Below, one piece after another: positions 9,377 to 19,517 of a DNA stretch of 41,658 bases. Where the stretch lies: the NCBI GenBank assembly GCA_025201865.1, contig MU602848.1, positions 1 through 41,658 on the forward strand. Reading direction: 5' to 3'. The stretch comes from Ramicandelaber brevisporus (lineage: Eukaryota; Kickxellomycota; Ramicandelaberales; Ramicandelaberaceae). The notes under the pieces were generated by a model. It was not told where the DNA came from and did not search any database. It saw nothing but the letters and a program-made list of their open reading frames with translations. The translations under genes were made by a program, and so were the position numbers. The stretch's first letter is position 1; each line of letters begins with the position of its first letter.

Positions 9377-9421
9377 ATCTCTGTCCGTCTCTCTCTCTCG
9401 CTCTCTCTCTCTGTCTCTCTC
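9377..9421. repeat. CT-rich microsatellite
   Basis: A run of CTCT units with interspersed G, lying in the spacer between the cyclin locus and the minus-strand gene starting at 7710. Confidence 0.7.
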
Positions 9422-9815
9422 GCTTAAAACGGCGAGAACAAGGAACAGCTCCAGTCGGATGTGCGGCGATAACTGAAACAATGTGCCTTCCCCCGAGTGG
9501 AATAAAGTGGCGACAATGAAGAGCCAGTAACAGACATGAGATGATTCTGCTAGGCAGAAGACGCCATTGTAATCGATGAGGATGGTCAACACCGTCAATA
9601 TCCGTTGCAGTCATTATATTGCTTGGATTGCCTAGTGTATACTATGACAATTGTTGAGTTATAAATAAAAGAAACAAGTATGCAGGACGACGATGGAGAA
9701 AGAGATAACAAAAATGAAGAGTACATGGATGACAATAAAACAAAACAAAACAAAAAAGATGGATGAGCAAAAACAAAGTCTATGGTTATAACGACAGGGT
9801 TTATTTGGATGCTTT

Positions 9816-10658
9816 TTAATGGACATAGCGGCCAAGGAGAGTGTTAACAACTCCTGCCAGCGACAGTGATCTCGACCTGATTGGATTGCCACCAGGTGCG
9901 GAACTGTTACTGTTGTTAATGTTACTGTTGTCACTGTTGTTGTTGCCATCATTGTTGAGTGAATTGGAAATCTTTGAGTATACGAGCGAGCCAGCACTCG
10001 AATCGGCTTGCAGTTGTTGAACTGGGACATTAAATTGATACTTGGATGTAGCTGATACTGATGGAGCAACTACTGGCAGTTGACTAATGTGGATGGACGG
10101 TAGTGCTTCTATGGGAGAGTTGACGAGCTCTGCGCCAGTAATACTGCGACGACCACCACCACCACAGATACTGCTGTTGCCGCTGCTCATGCTTCGAACA
10201 CTGCCGCAGTCGAAGGACTGATTACTGCTGTATTTGGAATCTACGCGCTGCAAATTGACTGGCACCAGTGTTGATGAGCTGGTGAGCTTGTCGAGGTTGG
10301 CTGTTGCGGATACGGTGCGAGTCAGTGCTGATGCTGTTGTGGGACCTGCCAGATATCCATTGTAGCGATTGTGTGATGATGAGACTGAGACACTGCGGGA
10401 GCACGACTGTGGAGATGGCCCTGGAGTTATTGATGCCAACGATGACTTGGAGCCAGCATTGACAATCGAAGTACCTGGAGTCGGATACATTGCCGTTGAT
10501 GTCACTGATGAGCCAGATGCTATACGAGCCACTGAGCAGCTAGTGCTATCTCCAGTGCCAGTGACGGTACTGCAGGTGCTGGACCCACTGGCTTGTCGCG
10601 GCGGTGTTGGTGGTGCAGCGGATGGTTGATGCGGCTGCGCCTTGTTCTTGATTGGCGA
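9816..10658 (-). pseudogene. Out-of-frame C-terminal continuation of the PCL-type cyclin gene
   Basis: On the minus strand this open frame of 280 codons follows directly from the LSVH sequence encoded by the left copy of a 77-bp tandem repeat (10661-10737 and 10738-10814). Without the second copy it would extend the cyclin from 279 to about 559 residues. As the sequence stands, the repeat shifts the frame and the cyclin stops at 10735-10733. The segment is Ser/Thr/Asn/Pro-rich and low-complexity, with blocks that could be kinase targets (many Ser-Pro, Thr-Pro and Arg-Ser pairs). It ends GRYVH. It could only be translated separately from a weak internal start, so I treat it as the detached tail of the cyclin gene or the result of an assembly error. 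Confidence 0.6.
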
Positions 10659-10660
10659 AT

Positions 10661-10814
10661 GAACCGACAGCTGCTGTTGCTGTTGCTGTTGTTGTTGCTG
10701 TTTCTGCTGCTGCTGCTGTTGATACTTGTTTACTAATGAACCGACAGCTGCTGTTGCTGTTGCTGTTGTTGTTGCTGTTTCTGCTGCTGCTGCTGTTGAT
10801 ACTTGTTTACTAAT
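10661..10814 (-). repeat. 77-bp tandem duplication over the polyQ tract of the cyclin gene
   Basis: Two adjacent identical-looking 77-bp copies, offset from GAACCGACAG at 10661 to GAACCGACAG at 10738. Each includes the polyglutamine-coding CAG/CAA run and the SLVNKY-coding sequence. On the coding strand both repeat boundaries carry the word TCATT, as expected from a slippage or microhomology duplication. Because 77 is not a multiple of three, the duplication shifts the frame. Confidence 0.85.
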
Positions 10815-11572
10815 GATGAGTAATCCGGCACTAAATGAGTAAACAATTCTAATCTCTCCACAAAGTCATCTTGTTCAACTCTCAAATCATAGTCCAACAA
10901 TGCCAGCAGTTGCTTCTCCATCAAATTGACTTCTGCCACAGAAAATACAACCGAATACCGAGCCCAGTACTTGTTCTTGGATGATACATCGTTAAAGTAC
11001 TTGCCTGCAACGATCAGAGCAGCGAGGAAGACGCGATGACAAGTGCACTCCATGCCGCGAGCTTCCTTGGGCAGTCGCCGTTTGAGACGCTCGAGATACA
11101 CCATGGATGCGAGGAGAGTGCCGATGGGAACACGAGCATGTGCGACAAGTTGCTGGATGAAACGGGACAGAACCGGAATAACAATGCCGCTGCTGCATGT
11201 AATTGTGCCATTAGAAGAACTTCGCGCTGCGCTAGTGCTGCTGCTGCTGCTGTTATTACTGGTACAGCTGGCAGCCGATGATGTTGTTGAAACGGATTCA
11301 GTGGGTGAGCCAGATGGTGTGAGAGGTGGCGAAGGCTGTTGCTGTTGCTGCTGTGGTTGCGATTGCCGGCCAGCTGGTGGAGTGCACTTGATGACAGTCG
11401 ACACCTCTGCTGCAATAATGTCAATCATCTCGCGTGTAATTGGCAGTTTCAATACAGCAAGCGCAGGTGGCAAATCACGGCCACTGCTGCCACTGGAGCC
11501 ACTGTTGACGCCGGTCATGCTGTTGTTGCTGACGGTTCGACTGATTGACACGTTTGTTGGTATTTGATTCAT
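10733..11572 (-). CDS. Pho85-type (PCL family) cyclin, C-terminally truncated by a frameshifting duplication
   Basis: The 279-residue product starts at ATG 11572. Residues 1-130 are Ser/Gln/Pro-rich and disordered. The cyclin box spans about 135-245: VAHARVPIGTLLASMVYLER, then RLP, CHRVFLAALIVAGKYFNDVS, KNKYWARYS and VNLMEKQLLALLDYDLRV. The fungal PCL signature (short first helix, CxxHR followed by FLAALI and a K-Y-x-N-D box) is clear, so it should activate a Pho85/CDK5-type kinase in cell-cycle, polarity or phosphate control. It ends in a polyglutamine tract and LSVH. The downstream 280 codons continue in another frame because of a 77-bp duplication. The cyclin box is complete, so the short protein could still bind its kinase. 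The assignment to PCL1/PCL2 versus PHO80 types is tentative, though the sequence looks nearer PCL1/2. Confidence 0.9.
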   Translation of the reverse strand: MNQIPTNVSISRTVSNNSMTGVNSGSSGSSGRDLPPALAVLKLPITREMIDIIAAEVSTVIKCTPPAGRQSQPQQQQQQPSPPLTPSGSPTESVSTTSSAASCTSNNSSSSSTSAARSSSNGTITCSSGIVIPVLSRFIQQLVAHARVPIGTLLASMVYLERLKRRLPKEARGMECTCHRVFLAALIVAGKYFNDVSSKNKYWARYSVVFSVAEVNLMEKQLLALLDYDLRVEQDDFVERLELFTHLVPDYSSLVNKYQQQQQQKQQQQQQQQQQLSVH

Positions 11573-11610
11573 TGTTGTTGCTGCTGTTGTTGTTGTTGTT
11601 GTTGTTGTTT
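11572..11610 (-). repeat. CAA trinucleotide tract in the cyclin 5' leader
   Basis: On the coding strand of the cyclin this is an almost uninterrupted CAA run ending immediately before the start codon. CAA-rich leaders are unstructured and are common in well-translated fungal mRNAs. The role here is inferred. Confidence 0.7.
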
Positions 11611-13527
11611 TTATTCGATGCTATTGTTGCTATTGTCGCTGGTTGATAGTGGCTGAAATGAGGGCTGACTGTGACGACGAGAAGGTACAAACAATGATGA
11701 TTTCTTTCAACTACACGTAGGCACACAACAGTACAAAGACTAAGGGAAAGAGTAGAGTATATGACCACAGCTGCAAACAGGCAATAGACAGCAGAAAATG
11801 GATAACAGTGTAAACAATGAAGCAGGATATTCAGGGCCAAACAGTGAATACGTGTATAGGGATTGGCGTTCCTTGTCGATCGGCACCAAAGGATAGATGG
11901 ATGCAAGAAATGCACCAGAAGGGAGAGCGAGAAGAGGAGGAGGAGGAGAAAGAGTGAGATGAAAAGGGTACTATGACTGCAGTAGAATGCAGCTCAATGG
12001 AGGATTGGCTATGCGATGTACCTGCGGAGTAAAAGGGAGGAGAGGAAGCAGAATGAGTGACGACAGCAGCACTGGATGCAAGGCAATAGTGCGCGGATTA
12101 AGGAGATGATCTGCCGTGCGTCAAATTGAACCAGGTGCAATATGATTCGAGGCAAAATAAAAAAGAATATTCAAGCAAGGCACACACACACGCACACACA
12201 CAAACAGCAGGTGATTGTAACGACCAACGTGGCGTCAATGTAGTTCGATCAAGTGGCAAGCCGAAGATCAATACAGGATAAAACAGGATAAACCCAGAGC
12301 AGAGCGGGAGGGGGCACAAGTGTGTGTGAAGTGCGAATGAGTGGGAGGGCGAGGAGTGTGCAAGAAGAAAGAAGAATGAAGAGAAGAAAACGAGTAAAGT
12401 TCAATCAAATCGACACAAAACAAAGATCAAGGAAATCAAACTCGAAGAATATAAGACACAAGAAAGAAACACGCACACACAATGAATCTCGGAATATAAA
12501 CAACTATACAGAACACAGAACACCGTACACAGTGTGACAGCAAAGACAGGGAAAAGATAGATAGATAGACAGACAGTAACAGTGGTATCGAGGAAGGGGA
12601 GAGTGCAAATTCAAGGAGTGATCGTAAATTATAAAGAAAAAAATCAATATGCCGGAGTGCTCCTTTGAATAAACAAGAATCTGTTATTGCGATTGTTGAT
12701 GTTTTGAAAGTTGATGGACAAAAGCACTCCTCAAAGTGTCCCTTAAAGATAACGAGCTGGTGGATATTGAAGGGTTGACAACAATCACAGTGGAACAGTG
12801 GAACAGTAGAGAATGCAAGGATATGGGGCGACAATGGTTGTCAACAATCACTGTTTCGTTTCAATGGTCTATCGCGACTGTAATGAGCGGCACAGCTGAT
12901 GAAAAAATGTCTATAGTTGGTGATTGAGAGTGCTGAATCGGAGGATACATGGACAGCCCGAACCTTACGAAGGAGATGCAGCTGAAATAAATCAATACAG
13001 TAGTAGGAAGGAGACGAAGGGGGAGATAGCCTTCTTCTTTCAGTCGAACTGAGTCCAAGAGCTACAACTCAGCCATTGTCATGGAGTGATCACCCTTCCC
13101 CTTTATTGGAAAAAAGCTGCGGACAAGACAGTATAGCCCAGTCGAGACTCTCTATGACTCCCTCTTCTTCTTCTTCTTCTTCCTCCTTTTTCGGTTCTTG
13201 ACTTCAGCTGTCACTAACTCAAGCACTTACCCTGGTTTCTTCTTTGACAGTGTGCCAAAGTCTTCACACTCCTTTTCGTACCGATACAGTTTGAGTGAAT
13301 AACGGTAGTACTAATAATAAGTGTGGTGGTGTGATAATAAAAGTCAGACTGTAAGAGAAACTGCTTTCATACAGACAATCATGCAACTGCGACAACCAGC
13401 GTGCCGAGCAATATGAAGCACTTTCTCTTGTTGTTCAGGTGTGTAGTTATCGAATGATAAATGAGATATGTTGGCGGCACTCCTCCTACCCCCTTTCTTC
13501 TGCCCAATGTCTCATTTAAAAGGTTGA

Positions 13528-13571
13528 ATGGTAGAGAGAGAGAAAGAGAGAGAAAGAGACAAAGAGAGAGA
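13528..13571. repeat. GA-rich microsatellite
   Basis: Imperfect AGAGAGA/AAAG repeats in the spacer. No gene can be linked to it. Confidence 0.65.
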
Positions 13572-13659
13572 GTCAGCTGCTGTGGTTGCAATTGTTGTTG
13601 AAAATTGCCTTTGCAAGATTGGAAAGCAAAGTGGAGCCTCATATTGTAACTGGAGTGGT

Positions 13660-13688
13660 GGGGATGAAGGTGGGGGTGAGGGTGAGGG
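13660..13688 (+). other. G-run cluster, possible G-quadruplex
   Basis: Four G-runs (GGGG 13660-13663, GGGGG 13672-13676, GGG 13680-13682, GGG 13686-13688) separated by 8, 3 and 3 bases fit a quadruplex pattern with one long loop. It lies in non-coding DNA with no adjacent gene start. Confidence 0.35.
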
Positions 13689-14696
13689 TGAACATTCGAT
13701 ATGGAGGAAGGGATGACGATCATGGTTGACCTGGTCTGACTGAGACTCTTGTTGCCGCATCTCAATATGAGATCGAGTCAACAGACTACGTCAGACTATT
13801 GAAAAAGAAGAAGAAGAAAAACAAAACAAAACAAAACAGGAAATTGGGAGAGAGAGATAGCCGCCACCTTTTTCCATGCTGGAGCAATATAAAGAAAACA
13901 ATAAAGGTCCAATGTTTATATTTTACAGTGGCGAAGGTGGCAGCAACGGGAGTGTAAGTGACGGAGGCGGCGCTGATGCCGATGCTGATACTGATGTTAA
14001 TGCTGATGCACGTGTATGTGCATGTGTATGTAGATGTTGAAACATCGAATGCTTTCAGGGAAAAAGTGTGACGGCGAATCAACAACAGCGGCAGTTTGGG
14101 TTCAGGGACTTTGCGTCGAATTGTTTTTTCTCCGCCAAGTAGTCTTGTCTTGGCTGGCTTTCATTCCCTCTGTGCGGTGACACGCCTCAGAGAGAAAGGA
14201 TAAGCGAGAGTGAACGAGAGTGAGAGAACGAGAGAATGGGGAGATGTGGTGGCTGTTGTTTCCCCACGCCGTGTCGGACGCACGTCCAAACGCACCAACT
14301 TTCCCGAATGCTGTTTGTCAACTGACCTCCTTCGCTTCCATCCTTCTGCACGAACTTGTCAACAGTCCTTCCCTTTTTTCTTTGTGTTGACGGACAAGCG
14401 AGATTGTCAGGGACGAGATTGCTACGGCCCCGATCTAAAGTCATCTCGTTCACCTTTCTTTTTCTTTCTTTTTCTCTTTTCTTTCTTTTTCTTTTTGCTT
14501 TTGCTTTTTGCTGCATAGGTATGTTCGTTATAGACCCATTCATTCAGTTCTTATTTTTTTTTTTTTACGACGGGAGGATCCACATTTGCTGAGTGACTGG
14601 GAGATGGACAGCAATGACATGCAGCTCATGGCTCACGGTCAACAACCATGTTGATCGGCTGACTGGCAGTGTTGACGAAGTTGTTGGCGTAATCGA

Positions 14697-14774
14697 GTGT
14701 ATGTGTGCATGTGTACATGTATGCGTGTGTGCGTGTATGTACATGTGTGCGTGTATGTGTGTGTGTGTGTGTGT
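14697..14774. repeat. TG/TATG microsatellite
   Basis: TGTGTG with interspersed ATG and CATG units, about 450 bp upstream of the coiled-coil gene. An open frame through it encodes only Cys/Val/Met repeats and is not a gene. Confidence 0.75.
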
Positions 14775-15214
14775 AAATTGTATTCTGTCAGTGGTTAGTG
14801 TACATGTAGATCATCTAGTGACAGTAGAGAAAGATGTAAACACTAAAAAAAAGAAAATAATAATAGTGGATGCACTTACACTAATGGGAAGTATTGCACT
14901 AGCTACAGCATTCCTCTTGTTGCAGATCCGAACTGCTTCGTCAATATACGCACACAGCACATCCCTCCTGCACTTTGTTGTACCCTTCTTTTCTTTTCTA
15001 TTCTATTCTTCGACTCTCGTTTCTTTTCCAGCTTTACTGACTTGTTCATCACTCTTGCATTGTCACTGTCGTTTTCATTGTCATTATCACTGTCACTGTC
15101 ATTACTATTGCTGTTGGCTGTATGCATCGTGCAGTAGAGTGGGCAATTAACTTTGTACTATTTGATATACCTTGCCACAGCAGTTCTTCGATTGACAACC
15201 TATACACACCAGCA

Positions 15215-17323
15215 ATGACTAGTAGCAAGTCGTCGTTTGTGTCTAGCTTCGAAACTGACATTTATGGTCAGCAGCAGCAACTGGCTAGGTTCCAGCATCA
15301 ACTAGAAGCAAGCTCACATCGGTCATCAACTCCCATTCAGCTACATCGCGATATAATCAGCGTCACAAATGCATCCACGCCAGTATCTCAGACATCATCT
15401 CGGAGGTTAACCAGTGCCAGTATAAATGCTGTGGCAGCTGATGCGATGGTGGCAGTGACAGCTGGTGCAGCTGCTGTTACTAGTATTGGACCAGTGGTTT
15501 CACAAGTGCCTAGTCGTAATGAGCTGATGGATTATCAACTCTTACAAAGGGAATTGGCAATGGAGCGTGAAAAGAATAGACGAATGCATGAATTGGTGGA
15601 AGCGGACCGTGCTACTATTGACGCTCTGTCGGCGCGGATGATTGCTGCTGAAGAGGCGCTGCAGAAAAGTGAAGTCAAGCGTGCCGAATTACTCAAAGAG
15701 TATTGCTTCATATCTGAAAAGTACCGATTCTTACATTCAGCGGTGTTTTCAAGAAGCGAGAGCAGTGAAGGATATAATGGGTCGAAGCAGGTTCATAATA
15801 CGACTGCGCAAACAGCCACATCCTCAGCATCGACTTGGACACCGCGACACGATGGATCTCGGAATGTGAACGACCCGACTGCTACGCCTACTGCGGATCG
15901 AAGTGGCCGTCGACAGCGCAATCTGAGTGAATTGGCAGCGGCGTTTCCATCACCGCGTTCGGACCGAGCAGATGAAGGTGCCACTCCTCCAACAGAGTAT
16001 TTGACAGCTGCACAAACACCGCCTCCGCAAGCAGTCAGACACAGCACTCCGATTGCAATCCCTGATTTACAAACTGCATCCATTCAACACTCGCGTCACC
16101 ATCTGTACCAACAGTCACCGTCCCACCACCATCAACAGCAACAGCAACAGGATCAGCAGGATCAGCACCATCAGCAAGGTCTTTACCCCAAATTGCCCAT
16201 AAACGACTCAGACCTGATTCAGATGCCAATTCCATCAGATTATGGCGGAAACAGTCGAATGAGCAGCCTGAGATACTCCAAATTACAACAGCAATATCAG
16301 CAACAGCAGCAGCAACAGCAGCAGCAACTTCAGCAGCAACCACAACCTGAGCACTTATGGGTTGATACACAAATGCAGCAATCTCGCACAATGCATCCTA
16401 CAAATCACCATCGATATTCAACAATTCCTAATACAACAGCACAGATGCCAGATATCCCACCGTATGATCCATCCGTTGCAGCAGTGGAGGCTGTTGCTGG
16501 TGACTTTGGTATATCAACATCAAATAGCAAGCGAAACTCTGGCATAATCACACTGAGAAGAAGACAGCGACCTCACTCTCAAGGTGCTGATATAAACTTT
16601 ACTCATTTTGGTCAACTCTATCATCAACATCAACAGCAGCAACAACAACACCAACAGCAACAGCAACAGCAACAGAGACAACATCCACAGAGGGAATTGC
16701 CGCAAGTTGGCAGAAGTAGCAGTGCAGACAGTGGACGTGAGCAGATGCAGAATTATCGGCGTGGTAGCAATACTAATGCCCATCGACCAATGTATGACAG
16801 CAGCATCCCTGGAACCCAGCGGATTGATTCGCCAGCTACAGCTCAGAGGAAACGTGACTATTTAAAGTCATTGGCGGCAACGGCAGCAGCAGGATTGTTC
16901 TCAACCGTAACCAGGAAAATTGCTGCGACTGCAAATGCCCTCCACGCGCATGCAACAACCACTGCAATCGAAGCACAAATGATGTATCCACCGCTACAGC
17001 CGCCTGGTTACAGAGCTGATAATATTGACAATATTAACAATATTAATGACGCTCAGCAGTCATTTCCTGATCAGAGCATAAACTTCCCAGAGGCTACAAT
17101 TACATTTGATGGCCGAGGTGCAGAGCCATCGGGTGAAGGCTCAGGGAAAGCCGGCATGGCAGGTAGCGGAGTGTCCAGGCCTGTAGTGTATCTACAATCA
17201 AGATTCCGCAGAATGGTTATTCTGTTCTTCTTTGGTATTGCATTGTACAGTACAGCAAAGTCATTCGTAGGCACAACGGCTGTGCTGTCCATCTTGCTGT
17301 GGTGGCTTCATCCCAGCGTATAA
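15215..17323 (+). CDS. PolyQ coiled-coil protein with a C-terminal membrane anchor, unknown function
   Basis: The 702-residue product is read from ATG 15215 (MTSSKSSFVSSFE). An in-frame ATG at 15122 would add 31 residues and cannot be excluded. A charged heptad-type coiled coil spans about residues 104-172 (MDYQLLQRELAMEREKNRRM onward). The middle is disordered, rich in Gln, His, Ser and Pro, with CAG/CAA-encoded Gln runs near 16130-16150, 16290-16345 and 16630-16680. Near residues 550-590 is a basic Ala-rich helix. The last 36 residues are strongly hydrophobic (VILFFFGIALYS, then VLSILLWWLHP) and end the chain, as in tail-anchored proteins of the ER or mitochondrial outer membrane. No family is recognised. 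A tether or golgin-like role would fit but is inference. Confidence 0.85.
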   Translation: MTSSKSSFVSSFETDIYGQQQQLARFQHQLEASSHRSSTPIQLHRDIISVTNASTPVSQTSSRRLTSASINAVAADAMVAVTAGAAAVTSIGPVVSQVPSRNELMDYQLLQRELAMEREKNRRMHELVEADRATIDALSARMIAAEEALQKSEVKRAELLKEYCFISEKYRFLHSAVFSRSESSEGYNGSKQVHNTTAQTATSSASTWTPRHDGSRNVNDPTATPTADRSGRRQRNLSELAAAFPSPRSDRADEGATPPTEYLTAAQTPPPQAVRHSTPIAIPDLQTASIQHSRHHLYQQSPSHHHQQQQQQDQQDQHHQQGLYPKLPINDSDLIQMPIPSDYGGNSRMSSLRYSKLQQQYQQQQQQQQQQLQQQPQPEHLWVDTQMQQSRTMHPTNHHRYSTIPNTTAQMPDIPPYDPSVAAVEAVAGDFGISTSNSKRNSGIITLRRRQRPHSQGADINFTHFGQLYHQHQQQQQQHQQQQQQQQRQHPQRELPQVGRSSSADSGREQMQNYRRGSNTNAHRPMYDSSIPGTQRIDSPATAQRKRDYLKSLAATAAAGLFSTVTRKIAATANALHAHATTTAIEAQMMYPPLQPPGYRADNIDNINNINDAQQSFPDQSINFPEATITFDGRGAEPSGEGSGKAGMAGSGVSRPVVYLQSRFRRMVILFFFGIALYSTAKSFVGTTAVLSILLWWLHPSV

Positions 17324-17629
17324 ATTCTCATTCTCTCCTTCTCTCTCACATACTCTCCATATTTGATACATTACTCTCGACCTCTCTATATCTTTATATT
17401 CTCGTTATTACTCTCGCTACCATTCTGTTGCCGTTCTTTTATCATTCAAGCGCTCTCTTCGTATTTACACCCCCATTGGCACTCAATTACTGGATGTCAT
17501 CTTCATGTATAGCAGTTTCGTAATGCCAAGCACACATACACGTATACACGCTCTCACTCTCTCGCTCTCGCTCTCTCTGTGTGTGCTCTTCTCATGAGCT
17601 GAAACTTTTTCTATACTTTTTTCACGAAG
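17324..17629. other. Short intergenic region, pyrimidine-rich
   Basis: About 300 bp between two genes in the same orientation. It holds the 3' flank of the coiled-coil gene and the promoter and leader of the sorting nexin, with a CT/GT-rich tract at about 17551-17586. No other gene is seen. Confidence 0.6.
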
Positions 17630-19303
17630 ATGAACGCCTGGAATGACGACGGAGTGAACGACAGCTCGCTCGTGTTCTCAACAATGTCTCTGGCGGACAG
17701 CCAGCTGCTTGGTCCATCGACAACTTCAGCCGGAGCGCGTGGAGGGTTTGACGATCACATGGCCCGCTCAGTATGGGATACCGTCTCCATCAGCAACGAT
17801 GACCTTGATGAACACGACGCTGCTGAGGGTGCCGGTGCTGCTGCCACTGCCACTGTTGGCACTGCTGCCGCTGATTTATCTTCATCGTCAATGCTTGCAA
17901 CCACAACTTTAGTGTCAGCGAACGACACGTTCCACGGAGGAGCAGCTTCTTCAACGTATGCCAGTGCGCTGTCGCCAAGTCGCGCATTCACATCTACCAA
18001 TCCAGAGGGAGGAGGCATCGACACCAACCCATTGGCAACAGCAGCCGCTGCAGCCAAGCTGAAGGCCACCCGCGCAGCATTCCCAATCACTGTGAAGCTG
18101 TCAGATGCTCGTAAAGAGAACGACGGCACGGTTCATGCTCACGTCACGTTCCTGATTACAATGCAGCGCACTGATCCTGAAACTGGGTCGGTCACAAAGA
18201 CTGCACTGCGTAGACGCTTCCAGGATTTTGCATGGCTGCATTCCAAATTGTCAGCAGAGTTTCCAGTTGGCATTATTCCGCCAATGCCAGGTAAACATCG
18301 AATGGAATATTTGACTGGAGATCGATTCTCGCCTGAGTTTATCGAGCGCAGAAGACAGGGTCTCGAGAGATTTATTGCAAGAGTCGTACTGCATCCATTG
18401 TTGAGACGTAGCAAACACACTGTTGTGTTTTTGGAAAATAGAGATTGGAGTTCAGAGTTTGAAGCACATGGAAACACTGCTGGCAATCGACATGGGCAGC
18501 CAAATGACAATAATGTGCTGGATGCATTGAGCGATAAATTGATGAATGTGTTTACAAAGCTTAAGCAGCAAGATCCCCGCTTTATCGAAATGAATGAAAA
18601 TGCAGCAAAACTGGAAGAGACTCTGTTGGCTATCGATAAAATATGCACTCGCATATTTAAGCGCCAGTCAGAATTAAGCAACCTCTATGATGACTTCAGC
18701 TTGTCAATTTGCGATTTGGGAAGATTGGAGACTGGAATGACTTATATCTTGCATCAGACTGCAAACACGCTCAGAGACCAGTCAAACTCAGCCAGAGAAT
18801 TAACTGCTCATTGCGAGGAAGAGGGATTGTCTCAGTTGCACGAATATGTCAGCTATACACGCGCATTCCGCCACGCACTACGCAATCGTGACCAAAAGCA
18901 GCTTGATATTGAGGAGATCGAATCTTATAAAGACTCCAATATTGCGGAGAGAGACAGACTGGTGACTGGAGGCAGAACGGGCGGCAGTGGCATTGGTGGA
19001 TTCTTTAAAGATAGAATGAATGATTTGCGTGGAGCAAATACTGATGAGCTCAAGCAAGAAAAGGTAGTCAAGTTAAACGAACGGATTCAACAGTTGGAAG
19101 AGGCTGTTAAACTGGGAAGAGCTCAAGTTGATGCTGCCTCTGAAGAGTTGATCAACGAAGAGGATATATTTAGAAGCATCAAGGCTATCGACTTTAAGCG
19201 CAGCATGACTGACATTGCTCAGCAGCAAATGGAGTTTTATGAAAAATATGCAGCGGCTTGGGAATCTCTCATTCCTACTTTGGAGAGACTTCGCATTGAA
19301 TAG
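17630..19303 (+). CDS. SNX4: Sorting nexin 4 / Atg24 homologue (PX-BAR)
   Basis: The 557-residue product has an acidic, Ala/Ser-rich N-terminus (1-145), a PX domain at about 150-268 and a BAR region at about 290-555. The PX domain shows RRRFQDFAWL (the phosphoinositide-binding Arg region), IIPPMPGKHR, and the SNX4-type strings YLTGDRFSPEFIERRRQGLE and RFIARVVLHPLLRRS. The BAR part begins with ALSDKLMNVFTKLK, like yeast Snx4, and is helical and charged throughout. Family members bind PI3P on endosomes, form tubules with Snx41/Snx42, and serve retromer-independent recycling and selective autophagy (Cvt pathway, pexophagy). Length and domain order are normal for fungal Snx4 apart from a somewhat longer N-terminus. 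The start at 17630 is the first ATG of the frame and is preceded by a pyrimidine-rich leader. Confidence 0.92.
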   Translation: MNAWNDDGVNDSSLVFSTMSLADSQLLGPSTTSAGARGGFDDHMARSVWDTVSISNDDLDEHDAAEGAGAAATATVGTAAADLSSSSMLATTTLVSANDTFHGGAASSTYASALSPSRAFTSTNPEGGGIDTNPLATAAAAAKLKATRAAFPITVKLSDARKENDGTVHAHVTFLITMQRTDPETGSVTKTALRRRFQDFAWLHSKLSAEFPVGIIPPMPGKHRMEYLTGDRFSPEFIERRRQGLERFIARVVLHPLLRRSKHTVVFLENRDWSSEFEAHGNTAGNRHGQPNDNNVLDALSDKLMNVFTKLKQQDPRFIEMNENAAKLEETLLAIDKICTRIFKRQSELSNLYDDFSLSICDLGRLETGMTYILHQTANTLRDQSNSARELTAHCEEEGLSQLHEYVSYTRAFRHALRNRDQKQLDIEEIESYKDSNIAERDRLVTGGRTGGSGIGGFFKDRMNDLRGANTDELKQEKVVKLNERIQQLEEAVKLGRAQVDAASEELINEEDIFRSIKAIDFKRSMTDIAQQQMEFYEKYAAAWESLIPTLERLRIE

Positions 19304-19517
19304 TTTCGTCTCCATCTCTTTAATTCTTCTTCTCTTTGTTCTTTAACCACTCTTTCTTGGCTCACTTTTTCTTTTTACTAACTTACCCACCTATTTTTGC
19401 TTACACTAAAGACTCATTTTATCTAATTATCATTTTTGAAGTGACATAGTCGCGTTGCAAGTGATTGTTTGTTGCCGTAGTAAGACTCGTCTTGGATGTT
19501 GTCAGGACTTATTCAGA

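Larger units (their letters stand above)
7711..9815. other. Intergenic region rich in simple repeats
   Basis: About 2.1 kb between the start of the minus-strand low-complexity gene and the 3' end of the cyclin locus. I see no supported gene. It holds TG/TATG repeats (7874-7904), a GA-rich tract (8112-8163), a GTT/GCT tract (8323-8351) and a CT-rich tract (9377-9421). The GA tract lies upstream of the minus-strand gene and may belong to its promoter or 5' UTR. Confidence 0.6.
11573..15214. other. 3.6 kb gene-poor intergenic region between divergent genes
   Basis: The region separates the cyclin (minus) from the coiled-coil gene (plus). I found no ORF with protein-like composition. Open frames here translate microsatellites or pyrimidine tracts. 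Contents: a TTG tract just upstream of the cyclin (11572-11610), GATA/GACA repeats near 12558-12576, a CTT tract near 13165-13185, a GA tract (13528-13571), a G-rich run (13660-13688), a long T/TTTC stretch (14450-14515), and TG/TATG repeats (14697-14774). Confidence 0.55.

Noticed and set aside
10657-10814. An intron as explanation of the cyclin frame break
   Set aside because: I tried GT-AG pairs across the duplicated 77 bp. The AG positions fall in the wrong phase to rejoin the downstream frame.
14593-15150. 185-codon plus-strand open frame
   Set aside because: It runs through a TG/TATG microsatellite and CT-rich DNA and encodes Cys/Val/Met/His runs. No protein-like pattern.
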